Origin: Mycobacterium sp. ITM-2016-00317
GTDB lineage: Bacteria > Actinomycetota > Actinomycetes > Mycobacteriales > Mycobacteriaceae
Reading direction: 5' to 3'
Length of the DNA: 64,000 nucleotides
Assembly: GCF_002968295.1 (NCBI RefSeq)
Contig: NZ_CP134399.1
Location: 868,001 to 932,000, forward strand
Positions within the stretch are counted from its first letter, which is position 1. The number at the start of each line of letters is the position of its first letter. The position numbers and the translations under genes are program-made. The notes below the pieces were generated by a model, which saw only the letters and a program-made list of their open reading frames with translations, searched no databases and had not been told where the DNA came from. Positions 16,727-26,346 of the stretch are shown in pieces.

Positions 16727-17745
16727 CCGACGTTGTGGCACAGCCCGTTTTCACCCATCTGCTGCGAATGACCGATCATCGCGCCACTTTCGAGCATGCC
16801 GACCTGGCCGAGCCGCGGCGCGAGCACGGCTACTGCACCGACGACATGGCCAGGGTGCTCATCGTCGCCACTCGGGAGCCCCACTCGACGGGTGAGCTGA
16901 ACGGCCTGGCAGGCAAAGCCCTGATGTTCCTCAACGACGCCCAGTCCCACGACGGCACCTGCCGCAACCGGTTGAACGTCGGGGGTCACTGGACAGACAC
17001 CCCGAACACCGACGACCACTGGGGTCGCATGGTCTGGGGTCTCGGCACCGCCGCCGCCCACAGCGACGTCAGCATGGTGCGCCGGCTGGCGACGATCCAG
17101 TTCGAACGAGCTGCCCAGACCAGGTCACCGCACCCGCGGGCGATGGCCTTCGCTGCGATCGGCGCCGCAGAGCTCCTCGCCGTCACCCCGGGGAATGCCC
17201 AGGCACACAGACTCCTGACCGACTACGCCGGTTCTCTCGGTGAGCCGACCGGCAATCCCGAATGGCCCTGGCCTGAACCGCGTCTCACCTATGCGAACGC
17301 TGTGCTGGCCGAGGCGATGATCGCCGCCGGGGTGGCTCTGGACGACGCGGCGTTGCGTCAACGCGGGCTCGACCTGGTGGAGTGGCTGCTGACCGTCGAG
17401 ACGATCGACGGGCACCTCTCGCCCACCCCCGTCAGCGGGCGTGGACCGGGCGACGCACAGCCCGCGTTCGACCAGCAACCGATTGAGGTGGCCAGCCTCG
17501 CCGATGCGTGCGCGCGCGCCGCCGTCATCGATCCGCGCGCACTGTGGCCCGAGGCCATCGCCTCGGCTGCGGCGTGGTTTGCGGGTGACAACGACCTGGG
17601 CCTGCCGATGTGGGATCCCGACACCGGTGGTGGTTACGACGGATTGCACGTTGACCGGGTGAATCTGAACCAGGGCGCGGAATCGACCTTGGCCGCTTTG
17701 TCGGTGATGCAGCAGGCGCGGAGATTCTCGCCTGTCCCACAATGA
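16723..17745 (+). CDS. (alpha/alpha)6-type glycosidase-like protein
   Basis: A 340-residue soluble protein rich in Ala, His and Trp. Repeated helical hairpins and motifs such as EHGYCTDDMARVL (about residue 37), HWGRMVWGLGTAAAH and WPWPEPRLTYANAVLAEAM suggest a six-hairpin toroid, as in glycosidases, epimerases and phosphorylases. I cannot identify catalytic residues. It is joined by ATGA overlaps to the GT4 gene before it and the GH130-like gene after it, so the three products are probably made in a fixed ratio. Confidence 0.6.
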   Translation: MTDVVAQPVFTHLLRMTDHRATFEHADLAEPRREHGYCTDDMARVLIVATREPHSTGELNGLAGKALMFLNDAQSHDGTCRNRLNVGGHWTDTPNTDDHWGRMVWGLGTAAAHSDVSMVRRLATIQFERAAQTRSPHPRAMAFAAIGAAELLAVTPGNAQAHRLLTDYAGSLGEPTGNPEWPWPEPRLTYANAVLAEAMIAAGVALDDAALRQRGLDLVEWLLTVETIDGHLSPTPVSGRGPGDAQPAFDQQPIEVASLADACARAAVIDPRALWPEAIASAAAWFAGDNDLGLPMWDPDTGGGYDGLHVDRVNLNQGAESTLAALSVMQQARRFSPVPQ

Positions 17746-19241
17746 CGTCGACGCGCGCGGAACTGGTGACCCGTAGCCCGCAGCGGGTTGCGGCGGACCC
17801 CCGCCGAGTGGTCACGCATCTGTTCGTGCCCGGCCAGGAAGGCTTCGAGCACCAGGAGTCACGAGCCGGCCTGGTGCTGTCCAGGATCCTCGCGTTGAGC
17901 GACGAGGACGTCCAGGCGACGCTGCACGATGTGCTGACCCGGTTTGCGGACCGTCATCGCGACCTGGAGGGAACGTGGCGCAGCCATGCCGACGAGCTCG
18001 CCGACCGCCTGGATCCGCACCGTGAGCTCAGCGATTCGCGAATGTTATTGCTGGGCGCGACATTCACCAACGAATATGCGATCGAGGGCGCGGCGCTGTG
18101 CAATCCGAGCATCGTCGCTCACCCCGACCAGTCCGGCATCGCCGAGGGAAACCTGAAGTTCGTGATGAGCGTGCGCGGGATCGGGGAGGGCCACCGTTCC
18201 ACCATCGGCTTCCGAACCGGTGTCGTCGACGCGGCGGGTCGCGCCACCGTCGACGAACCCGCTCCGTTCGCCTCCACCGGACGCATCGAGTCCACCCTGC
18301 TGGACGCGGCGTTCTTCCGGGCCGAGCTCGACCGCCACGACCAGGCAGGCGAGGTGGCAGATTACGTGTTCGACGCTCTCGGTGCACTGTTCACCAGATC
18401 CGATCTGGACGAGCGCCTCGACAGGCTGGGTGCCCACCTGAGCACCCGCGGACACGCCGAAGACACGATCGCGACGATCCGCGGTATCGCGTCCCGCTGC
18501 TACGCTGTCGAATTCGACAGTGCGGGCGCGCTTTCCGAACGGGTGCTGTGGCCGGCCATGGAAGCCGAGCAGGCCGGCATGGAGGACGCGCGCTTCGTCC
18601 GCTTCGTCGATGACGACGGCTCGTTCACCTACTACGCCACCTACACCGCCTACAGCGGATCGCACATCAGTCAGCAGCTGCTCGAGACCACGGATTTTCA
18701 GACGTTCACCTCCACGCCGCTGGTCGGGCCCGCCGCCGCCAACAAGGGCCTGGCGCTGTTCCCGCGAAGGATCAACGGGCGGTACGCCGCCATGTCACGG
18801 TCGGACCGCGAGACCAACACCGTCGCGTTCGCCGACCATCTGTCGGTCTGGCCTACGGCGTCGCCGTGTCAGCAGCCGATCGAGGCCTGGGAGACGTTGC
18901 AACTCGGAAACTGCGGGCCGCCCATCGAAACCGACGAGGGCTGGCTGGTACTGACCCATGGAGTCGGGCCGATGCGCACCTACAGCATCGGTGCCATCCT
19001 GCTCGACCTCGACGATCCGACGCGGATGATCGGTCGTCTGCGCCGGCCCTTGCTGACGCCTTCCAGTGACGAGCAGGACGGGTATGTGCCCAATGTCGTC
19101 TACTCGTGCGGTGCACTCGTCCACGCGGGGACTTTGGTGATCCCGTTCGGCATCTGTGACAGCGCCATCGGCGTCGCCACGGTACCGCTTGCCGACCTGT
19201 TGGCCGAGCTCGCCGAGGAGCCCGTGTCCCCGCAGTGGTAG
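17742..19241 (+). CDS. GH130-like beta-mannoside phosphorylase/glycosidase family protein
   Basis: A 499-residue protein. The C-terminal two thirds look like a five-bladed propeller of the GH130 type: NPSIVAHPDQSG, GEGHRSTIGFRTG and the GMEDARFVRFVDDDGS...YYATYTAY block near residue 285, corresponding to the EDPR-type substrate-binding motif. About 100 residues of helical sequence precede this. GH130 enzymes phosphorolyse or hydrolyse beta-mannosides. The start overlaps the preceding stop (ATGA). Activity and substrate are inferred from family only. Confidence 0.7.
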   Translation: MTSTRAELVTRSPQRVAADPRRVVTHLFVPGQEGFEHQESRAGLVLSRILALSDEDVQATLHDVLTRFADRHRDLEGTWRSHADELADRLDPHRELSDSRMLLLGATFTNEYAIEGAALCNPSIVAHPDQSGIAEGNLKFVMSVRGIGEGHRSTIGFRTGVVDAAGRATVDEPAPFASTGRIESTLLDAAFFRAELDRHDQAGEVADYVFDALGALFTRSDLDERLDRLGAHLSTRGHAEDTIATIRGIASRCYAVEFDSAGALSERVLWPAMEAEQAGMEDARFVRFVDDDGSFTYYATYTAYSGSHISQQLLETTDFQTFTSTPLVGPAAANKGLALFPRRINGRYAAMSRSDRETNTVAFADHLSVWPTASPCQQPIEAWETLQLGNCGPPIETDEGWLVLTHGVGPMRTYSIGAILLDLDDPTRMIGRLRRPLLTPSSDEQDGYVPNVVYSCGALVHAGTLVIPFGICDSAIGVATVPLADLLAELAEEPVSPQW

Positions 19242-19376
19242 GTCCGGCGTTCTTTCGGGGTAGGCTGGGACAAACCCGCCGATGTGATGCATTGTCTCGC
19301 TCGACCGGTTGTCGCACATTTTCGGTTTCAGGGTCTGTCGCCACGCCCTTCGGCTGGACCGACTTCTTAGGACCGC

Positions 19377-20444
19377 ATGGCCATCACTGATATCGCCCGT
19401 TACACCCATCTGAGCCCCGAAGACATCGACGGTCTCGGGCGCGAACTCGATCTGATCCGCAGCGACATCGAGGAGTCGCTCGGAACCCGGGACGCCAACT
19501 ACATCCGGCGCACCATCCTGTTCCAGCGCTCACTCGACGTCGCAGCCCGCGTGCTCATCGCTGCCACCCGGTCGAAGGCCGCCTGGGCCGTGGGCACCGC
19601 GGCGCTGGGCTTCGCGAAGAGTGTGGAGAACATGGAGATCGGCCACAACGTCAGCCACGGCCAGTGGGATTGGATGAACGACCCGGAGATCCACTCCAGC
19701 ACCTGGGAGTGGGACATGGTTGCGGTCTCGTCCCAGTGGAGGTCGTCGCACAACTACCGCCACCATGTGTTCACCAATGTGCTGGGCGAAGACGACGACC
19801 TCGGCTTCGGCGTGATGCGGGTGACGTCTGACCAACCGTGGACCAAGGGGCACCTGCTGCAGCCGCTGCAGAACCTGATCCTGGCGCTGGGGTTCGAATG
19901 GGGCATCGCGCTGCACGGTATCGAGGGCCGCACCCGGCCCGAGAAGATCGCGCAGATGAAGACGGTGGTGCGTAAGGTCGCCCGCCAGGGCGTCAAAGAT
20001 TATGTCCTGTGGCCGGGGCTGAGCCTCAAGCGCTGGCGCCGGACCCTGCGAGCGAACGCGGTCGCCAACCTGCTGCGCAACCTGTGGGCGTATGTGGTGA
20101 TCTTCTGTGGGCACTTCCCCGATGGCACACAGAAGTTCCTGCCGGAGGTGCTGGAGACCGAGACCAGGGCCCAGTGGTATCTGCGGCAGATGCTGGGCAC
20201 GGCCAACTTCAGGGCCGGTCGGCTGCTCGGGTTCGCCAGCGGCAACCTCTGCTACCAGATCGAACACCATCTGTTTCCGGACCTGCCGAGCAACCGCCTC
20301 GCCGAGATCGCCGCACGGGTGCGGCCGTTGTGCGAGAAGTACGACCTGCCCTACCTCACGGGTTCGCTGGCCCACCAGTACGCTTCGACGTTGCGGACCA
20401 TCCACCGACTGGCACTGCCGGACCGGACCGCGGCCACGGCTTAG
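19377..20444 (+). CDS. Membrane fatty acid desaturase (copy B)
   Basis: A 355-residue paralogue of the gene at 9478 with the same three histidine boxes (GHNVSHG, HNYRHH, QIEHHLFPDLPSN). ATG start with AGGA five bases upstream. The helical segments around GTAALGFAKSVENMEIG and LILALGFEWGIALHG are conserved between the copies. It lies 135 bp after the GH130-like gene, on the same strand, and may be read with it or from its own promoter. Confidence 0.88.
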   Translation: MAITDIARYTHLSPEDIDGLGRELDLIRSDIEESLGTRDANYIRRTILFQRSLDVAARVLIAATRSKAAWAVGTAALGFAKSVENMEIGHNVSHGQWDWMNDPEIHSSTWEWDMVAVSSQWRSSHNYRHHVFTNVLGEDDDLGFGVMRVTSDQPWTKGHLLQPLQNLILALGFEWGIALHGIEGRTRPEKIAQMKTVVRKVARQGVKDYVLWPGLSLKRWRRTLRANAVANLLRNLWAYVVIFCGHFPDGTQKFLPEVLETETRAQWYLRQMLGTANFRAGRLLGFASGNLCYQIEHHLFPDLPSNRLAEIAARVRPLCEKYDLPYLTGSLAHQYASTLRTIHRLALPDRTAATA

Positions 20445-20470
20445 CCACGGTCCGGTGCCACCGGGTCACC

Positions 20471-23368
20471 TCAGGCCGTCGCCTCCTCGGTGACCGGCTC
20501 GACCCGCGGCCACGGCTTCGGCTTCGGGCGGGGACGGACATGGGTCGGCCACCAGAACCACTTGCCCATCAGGGCGGCGATCGACGGTGTCATCAGCGAA
20601 CGTACGACCAGGGTGTCGAACAGCAGGCCCAGACCGATGGTGGTGCCCACCTGCCCGATCGTGATCATGTCGCTGACGACCATGCCGATCATCGTGAAGG
20701 CGAACACGAATCCCGCTGCGGTGACGACGGATCCGGTGCCGGCCATGGACCGGATGATCCCGGTGTTCAGCCCGGCATGGATCTCCTCCTTCATGCGCGA
20801 CACCAGCAGCAGGTTGTAGTCGGCGCCGACGGCGAGCAGCACGATCACCGACATCGGCAGGACCATCCAGCTGAGCGGGATGCCGATGATGTGCTGCCAG
20901 ATCAGCACTGACAGACCGAAGGACGTGCCCAGGCTGAGGACCACGGTGCCGACGATGACGGCCGCTGCCGCAACGGCTCTGGTGAGGATCACCATGATCA
21001 GGAAGATCAGGATCAGCGACGCGACGGCGGCGATCAGCAGGTCGTAGTCGGCGCCCTGTTGCATGTCCTTGTACATCGCCGCGCTGCCGCCGACGTAGAC
21101 GGTGGACCCCTCCAGCGGGGTGCCCTTGATGGCGTCCGCCGCGGCGATGCGCAGCGGTTCGATGTGGGCGGTGCCGTCCTCGGTCAGCGGGTCACCTTGG
21201 TGGAACACGGTGAAGCGCACCGCTTTTCCGTCCGGTGACATGAACAGCTTGATGCCGCGCTGGAAGTCGGCGGTCTGGAAGGCCTCCGGCGGCAGGTAGA
21301 AGGTGTCGTCGTTGCGGGCGGTGTCGAACGCCTCGCCCATCGCCGTGCTGTCCTCCTGCATGGCGATGTTCTGATCCTGCTGCATCTTCTGAGCCTGGTA
21401 CTGGTTCAGCATGATCTGCTTCTGGTTCTTCATCGTCTGGATCATCGCGGGCATGAGCGCCGCCATCTGCGGGGTCAGCTGCGCCATGCGCTCGATGTCG
21501 GGAACGAGTTCGGTGAAGTCGTCGGCCATCGTGCCGATGCCGTCGAGGCTGTCGAAGATCGAGCGCAGCGCCCAGCACATCGGGATGTTGTAGCAGTGCG
21601 GTTCCCAGTAGAAGTAGTTGCGCAGCGGGCGGAACTGATCGTCGAAATCGGCCAGGTGGTCCCGTACTTCGGTCAGGTTCACCGACGTGTCGTTCATCTT
21701 GTCGGCCATCCGGCGGCTGACGTCGGCCAGTTCCAGGGTGATGCGCTGCATCTGCTCCATTGAGTCGATGGTCACCTGCATCTCGTTGGCCTGCTGCAGC
21801 GTGTTCTCCAGCACGGTCTGCTGGAAGTCGTTGTTCAACAGCTGGCCGGTGCCGCTTTGGCCGAGGGTGTAGGCCAGCGATGCGTGCTTGATCGGTTTGC
21901 CGTCCGGGCGGGTGATCGTGGTGACCGACGCGATGCCGTGCACCCGGACCAGTGCCTTGGCGATCTTGTCGATCACCAGGAAGTCCGCCGGGTTGCGCAT
22001 GTCGTGATCGGATTCGACCATCACCAGGTCGGGGTTCATCTTGGCGTCGGAGAAATGCCGGTCGGCCGCCGCGTATCCGACGTTGGCGGGCACGTCGTCG
22101 GGCAGGTAGATCCGGTCGTTGTAGGTGGTGTGATAGCCGGGCAGGGCCAGCAGGCCCACCAGGCACAGCACCATCCCCATCACCAGGATGGCGCCCGGCC
22201 AGCGGACCGTCGCCGCGCCGAGCCGGCGCCAGCCGCGGGCGCGGCCGTTGCCCTTGGGCTCCAGTACTTTTCCGAATCGGGTGACGATCGAGATCAGCGC
22301 CGGACCGAGGGTCAGTGCGGCGGCCACCACGATCGTCATGCCGATCGCCAGCGGGAATCCCATGCTCTGGAAATACGGCAGGCGGGTGAAGTGCAGGCAG
22401 GCGGTCGCGCCGGCGATCGTCATTCCCGAGGCGAGGACCACGTGGGCGGTGCCGTGGAACATGTCGTAGTAGGCCGATTCGCGGTCCATCCCCGACCGCC
22501 GGGCTTCCTGATAGCGGCCGATCAGGAAGATCGCGTAATCGGTGGCGGCGGCGATCGCCAGCGTCACCACCATGCTGGTCGCGAAGGTGGTGAGCCCGAA
22601 AACCTCGTGGTAGCCGAGGAAGGAGACGATGCCCCGGGCGGAGAAGAGCCCGATGAACACCATCGTCATGGTGACGAGCATCGTGACGAACGACCGGTAG
22701 ATGATCAGCAGCATCACGATGATGATCGCGATCGTCACGCCCTCAATGGTTTTCATGCTGGCGTCGCCGACGATGTTCTGGTCGGTGGTCAGTGCCGCGG
22801 GCCCGGTGACGTACGCCTTGACCCCCGGCGGAGCCTGGTTGGCCTCGACGATGTCGCGGACAGCCTGCACGGATTCGTTGGCCAGCGCCTCGCCCTGGTC
22901 ACCGGCGATGTAGACCTGCACGTAGGCGGCCTCGCCGTCGGTGCTCTGGGCGCCGGCCGCGGTGAGGGTGTCACCCCAGAAGTCCTGGACGTGCTGCACG
23001 TGGGTGGTGTCGGCGTTGAGTTCGCGGACCACCTCGTCGTAGAACGTGTGCGCGTCCGGCCCGAGCGGTTCCTCGCCTTCTACGACGATCATCACCGAGC
23101 TGGAGGTGTCGTATTCGTCGAACTTGTCGCCGACGTGCTTGGTCGCGATCAGCGCCGGGGCATCGTTGGGGCTCATCGACACCGCGCGGAGCTTGCCGAC
23201 CTCTTCGAGCTGCGGCACAGCGGTGTTGAGGAACGCGACGATGCCGATCCAGACCAGGACGATCGGGATGGCGAACGTTCGGATGAAGCGCGGGAGCTTC
23301 GGGCGCGAGGGGGCCGCGTGCCGCGCCGGCGGTATGGCGTCGGTGGGCGCGTCGTCGGTGACTGTCAT
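20471..23368 (-). CDS. mmpL: MmpL family lipid/siderophore-type RND transporter (large)
   Basis: A 965-residue RND-superfamily protein of the classical mycobacterial MmpL size. One N-terminal helix is followed by a periplasmic porter domain, five helices with [19 protein letters not shown], and a second large extracytoplasmic loop rich in Met and Gln (about residues 520-690), where the [20 protein letters not shown] segment holds two cysteines. A second helix bundle contains [16 protein letters not shown]. The start ATG overlaps the mmpS stop (ATGA). With mmpS and the divergent TetR gene this is the usual export module for cell-envelope lipids or siderophores; substrate not predictable. Confidence 0.92.
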   Translation of the reverse strand: MTVTDDAPTDAIPPARHAAPSRPKLPRFIRTFAIPIVLVWIGIVAFLNTAVPQLEEVGKLRAVSMSPNDAPALIATKHVGDKFDEYDTSSSVMIVVEGEEPLGPDAHTFYDEVVRELNADTTHVQHVQDFWGDTLTAAGAQSTDGEAAYVQVYIAGDQGEALANESVQAVRDIVEANQAPPGVKAYVTGPAALTTDQNIVGDASMKTIEGVTIAIIIVMLLIIYRSFVTMLVTMTMVFIGLFSARGIVSFLGYHEVFGLTTFATSMVVTLAIAAATDYAIFLIGRYQEARRSGMDRESAYYDMFHGTAHVVLASGMTIAGATACLHFTRLPYFQSMGFPLAIGMTIVVAAALTLGPALISIVTRFGKVLEPKGNGRARGWRRLGAATVRWPGAILVMGMVLCLVGLLALPGYHTTYNDRIYLPDDVPANVGYAAADRHFSDAKMNPDLVMVESDHDMRNPADFLVIDKIAKALVRVHGIASVTTITRPDGKPIKHASLAYTLGQSGTGQLLNNDFQQTVLENTLQQANEMQVTIDSMEQMQRITLELADVSRRMADKMNDTSVNLTEVRDHLADFDDQFRPLRNYFYWEPHCYNIPMCWALRSIFDSLDGIGTMADDFTELVPDIERMAQLTPQMAALMPAMIQTMKNQKQIMLNQYQAQKMQQDQNIAMQEDSTAMGEAFDTARNDDTFYLPPEAFQTADFQRGIKLFMSPDGKAVRFTVFHQGDPLTEDGTAHIEPLRIAAADAIKGTPLEGSTVYVGGSAAMYKDMQQGADYDLLIAAVASLILIFLIMVILTRAVAAAAVIVGTVVLSLGTSFGLSVLIWQHIIGIPLSWMVLPMSVIVLLAVGADYNLLLVSRMKEEIHAGLNTGIIRSMAGTGSVVTAAGFVFAFTMIGMVVSDMITIGQVGTTIGLGLLFDTLVVRSLMTPSIAALMGKWFWWPTHVRPRPKPKPWPRVEPVTEEATA

Positions 23369-23790
23369 GCGGCCTTCACCAGGCAGTAGGTCGCGGCGTT
23401 CAGACCCTCAGCCGTCCTTTCGTCCTTGACCTCGTCGTCGACGGTGACGCGGCAGCCGATGGAATGACCGTCGCCCTGGGCCATGATGTTCGGCATCACG
23501 GACGGCAGCGTCGTCTCCAGCGTCAGCGACCAGGGCAGACTCACCTGACCGGTGCGCTGCGGCTTACCGTCGAGGTCGACGTAGTTGATGGTGGCCGACG
23601 AGCCGGAACCGAAGATCTCGTAGGTGACGACCTTGGGGTTGAACGACTCTGCGGTGTCCGCGTCGACCGGGGTGACGATCGCGCCCTCGGATCCGAACAC
23701 CGAGCGAAGGTGCGAGACGCTCAACGCACCGATCGCGACCGCGGCCACCACCAGGACGGGCAGCCAGACCCGCTTGACCGCGGTGATCAC
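23365..23790 (-). CDS. mmpS: MmpS family membrane accessory protein
   Basis: A 141-residue protein: one N-terminal helix ([19 protein letters not shown]) followed by a beta-rich periplasmic domain with [20 protein letters not shown] and a C-terminal [10 protein letters not shown]...CLVKAA containing two cysteines, as in MmpS proteins. The GTG at 23790 is chosen over an ATG 42 codons upstream because GGAG lies six bases before it and VITAVKRVW is the typical MmpS start. It is translationally coupled to the following mmpL. Confidence 0.9.
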   Translation of the reverse strand: MITAVKRVWLPVLVVAAVAIGALSVSHLRSVFGSEGAIVTPVDADTAESFNPKVVTYEIFGSGSSATINYVDLDGKPQRTGQVSLPWSLTLETTLPSVMPNIMAQGDGHSIGCRVTVDDEVKDERTAEGLNAATYCLVKAA

Positions 23791-24048
23791 CGCACGCTCC
23801 GCGCGCGATCGGCATGGCCGATCGACGACTTCCCGGGAGTTTTTGCGCGCATGACAGCTGCAGGCAAGGTCGTGCCTTTCGATGAGAGAGAGACGCCGCG
23901 GGCCGCCAGATGGCATGCGATCGCGTAGGGAATCTAAGCCGGTAAGTGGATAGCGTCAATCCGGTTATCGCGGTTTGGTAAGGCACATCACTAAATTGGG
24001 CTTTGTGATTGACAAGCACTGCCGTGGTCTGCGCAAGGAGGCCGAACT
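23791..24048. promoter_or_regulatory. Divergent mmpS / tetR control region
   Basis: A 258-bp gap between head-to-head mmpS and tetR. GGTAAG occurs twice (about 23941 and 23978) around the CCGGTTATCGCGGTTT stretch, and a short imperfect inverted repeat TTTGTGATTGACAAG lies at about 24003. TetR proteins usually bind such a shared region, but I cannot single out one operator. Confidence 0.4.
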
Positions 24049-24765
24049 GTGGCAGCGATACGTCCGGGCGGCGACGCGGCCGTCCGTACACTCGGCGCCA
24101 TGAGTGCAGCGCCCGGGGCGTCGAGCCTGCGCAAGGACGCCGAGCGTAACCGGCGGCGGATCATCGAGGCCGCCCGCGAGCTGTGTGCGACGCGCGGGTT
24201 GGAGGCCACGCTCAACGAGGTCGCCCACCACGCCGGTCTCGGCGTCGGCACGGTGTACCGGCGCTTTCCGACCCGGGAGGCGTTGTTCGCAGCGATCTTC
24301 GAGGACGGGATCGACCAGCTCGTCGTGTTGGCCGAGTCCGCACTGCAGGCCGAGGATTCCTGGGACGGCTTGTCCTGGTTCGTCTGGCAGATGTGCGAGA
24401 TGACGGCCACCGACCGCGGTCTGCGCGAGGTCGCGTTTAGCAGGGCGTACTGCGGTGGGCGGGTGGACGCCGGGCGTACCCGGCTCGAACCGTTGGTGTC
24501 GAAACTGATGACGCGGGCCGCGCGTGACGGCTATCTGCGGCCTGAGGTGTCGTCGACGGACATGCCGCTGCTCGGGTTGATGGCGGGCGCGGTGAGCGAG
24601 TACTCGGGCGACGTGTCGGCCGATCTCTGGCGACGCTATGTGGCGGTGCTGCTGCAGGGCATGCGCTGTCACCCTGGTCAGGAGCGCTTGCCGGTCAGCG
24701 CACTCACCCAGACCGAAATGGAATCCGCGATGAACCGGTGGCCGCCGACCGGCGCCGGCGAGTAG
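24049..24765 (+). CDS. TetR family transcriptional regulator
   Basis: A 238-residue TetR protein. The helix-turn-helix is LNEVAHHAGLGVGTVYRRFPTREALF (split over about residues 58-83), preceded by RRRIIEAARELCATRGL, and an all-helical ligand domain follows. The GTG start at 24049 has a strong AAGGAGG seven bases upstream and is preferred to ATG 24100. Transcribed divergently from mmpS-mmpL, it is probably their local repressor. Confidence 0.88.
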   Translation: MAAIRPGGDAAVRTLGAMSAAPGASSLRKDAERNRRRIIEAARELCATRGLEATLNEVAHHAGLGVGTVYRRFPTREALFAAIFEDGIDQLVVLAESALQAEDSWDGLSWFVWQMCEMTATDRGLREVAFSRAYCGGRVDAGRTRLEPLVSKLMTRAARDGYLRPEVSSTDMPLLGLMAGAVSEYSGDVSADLWRRYVAVLLQGMRCHPGQERLPVSALTQTEMESAMNRWPPTGAGE

Positions 24766-24908
24766 GCGGGTCGACGGGTTCGAGTTTCCTCCTACGCACG
24801 AGATTGCGCTGACGGTCGTGGCCCGGGCCTTAGGCACAGATCGCACTTGTTCGCGGCGGCAAGAACGCGCCGGTTTGATCCAGATCACACCGGGGGTATC
24901 TCGGGGGG

Positions 24909-26279
24909 ATGGAACGGCTGAGTGGGCTTGATGCGGGATTGTTGTACAGCGAATCGTCCACCGTGCCGCTGCATGTGTGTTCGATCGTCGAGCTGGACAC
25001 CTCGACGGTCCCGGGCGGCTACAGCTTTCAGCGATTCCGCGACGAGCTGGCCAAGCGCATCCCCGCGGTGCCCGAGTTCCGGGCGAAGCTGGCCGACAGC
25101 GATCTGAATCTCGATCACCCGGTCTGGGTGGAGGACAAGGACTTCGACCTGTCCCGCCACCTCCACCGGGTCGCGCTGCCCGCTCCCGGTGGACGGGAGG
25201 AACTCGCTGAGGTGTGCGGCCACATCGCGTCCGTCCAGCTGGACCGCACCAAACCGCTGTGGGAGATGTGGGTGATCGAGGGCGGCGCGAGGAAGAACAG
25301 CCTCGCGCTGATGATCAAGGTGCACCACGCCGCCGTCGACGGTGTCTCTGCGGCCAACCTGCTCAACCAGTTGCTCGACGCCGAGCCTGACGCGGCGCCG
25401 CCGGACCCGGTCGAGGGCCCCGGTGACGCGTCGTCGCTGGGCATCACCGTCGACGGGCTGGTGCGGTTCGTGACCCGGCCGCTGCAGCTGACCCGGGCGA
25501 TACCGGTGACCGCGGCAATGCTGGCCAAGACGGTGAACCGGGCTCTCACCGGCACCGCGATGGCGGCGCCGTTCTCCGCGCCGACCACGCCTTTCAACGA
25601 CCGGCTCACCTCCGAGCGCAACATCGCGCTGATCCAGCTGGACCTCAACGACGTCAAGGAGGTGAAGGAGCGGTTCGACATCAAGGTCAACGACGTCGTG
25701 ATGGCATTGTGCGCGGGGGCGCTGCGCGGGTTCCTGGCCGAACGGGACGAACTGCCGGACAAGGCGCTGGTCGCGGTGGTCCCGGCGTCGGTACACGGCC
25801 AGTCTGGCCGGCCCGGCCGCAACCAGCTCTCCGGCATGTTCTGCAATCTGCACACCGACATCGCCGACCCGCTGGACCGGCTGCTGGCGATCGCCGAATC
25901 GGACCAGAACGCCAAGGAGCACAGCGGGTCGCTGGGGCCGACCCTGCTGATCGACCTGGCCCAGAGCATCTCTCGCACCGGGTACGCCTGGCTGCTGGGC
26001 CTGCTGTCGCGTACCCCGCTGAGCCGCACCCCGATCCTCAACGCCGTCATCTCCAACGTCGCCGGGCCGACGAACACGCTGTACAGCTGCGGCGCCGAGG
26101 TCACCGCGCTGTATCCGCTGGGCCCGATCTTCCACGGGGCCGGCCTGAACATCACCGTGATGTCGCTCGCCGACAAGCTCAACGTCGGCATCATCTCGTG
26201 CCCGAACCTGGTCAGGGATCTGTGGGACCTGGCCGATCGCTTCGAGTTCGAGCTGAAGGAGCTGGTCAGCCGCTGTTGA
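24909..26279 (+). CDS. Wax ester synthase / diacylglycerol acyltransferase (WS/DGAT family)
   Basis: A 456-residue acyltransferase. The catalytic HHAAVDG motif lies near residue 140 (HHxxxDG). The N-terminal LSGLDAGLLYSES and the later NDVVMALCAGALRGFL, NQLSGMFCNLHTD and ISNVAGP segments are typical of the family. These enzymes esterify long-chain acyl-CoA to diacylglycerol or fatty alcohols, making storage lipid. The ATG follows a G-rich CTCGGGGGG. It stands alone, in the same direction as the kinase gene 67 bp downstream. Confidence 0.92.
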   Translation: MERLSGLDAGLLYSESSTVPLHVCSIVELDTSTVPGGYSFQRFRDELAKRIPAVPEFRAKLADSDLNLDHPVWVEDKDFDLSRHLHRVALPAPGGREELAEVCGHIASVQLDRTKPLWEMWVIEGGARKNSLALMIKVHHAAVDGVSAANLLNQLLDAEPDAAPPDPVEGPGDASSLGITVDGLVRFVTRPLQLTRAIPVTAAMLAKTVNRALTGTAMAAPFSAPTTPFNDRLTSERNIALIQLDLNDVKEVKERFDIKVNDVVMALCAGALRGFLAERDELPDKALVAVVPASVHGQSGRPGRNQLSGMFCNLHTDIADPLDRLLAIAESDQNAKEHSGSLGPTLLIDLAQSISRTGYAWLLGLLSRTPLSRTPILNAVISNVAGPTNTLYSCGAEVTALYPLGPIFHGAGLNITVMSLADKLNVGIISCPNLVRDLWDLADRFEFELKELVSRC

Positions 26280-26346
26280 CCCCCGCCCGGTTAGGCGGCG
26301 CCGCGATCGGGAAGCCTAATCGGCGGCCGGTCGACGAAAGGATTGC

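Noticed and set aside
24003..24017. Imperfect inverted repeat TTTGTGATTGACAAG as the TetR operator
   Set aside because: Only four to five paired bases; too weak to claim as an operator.
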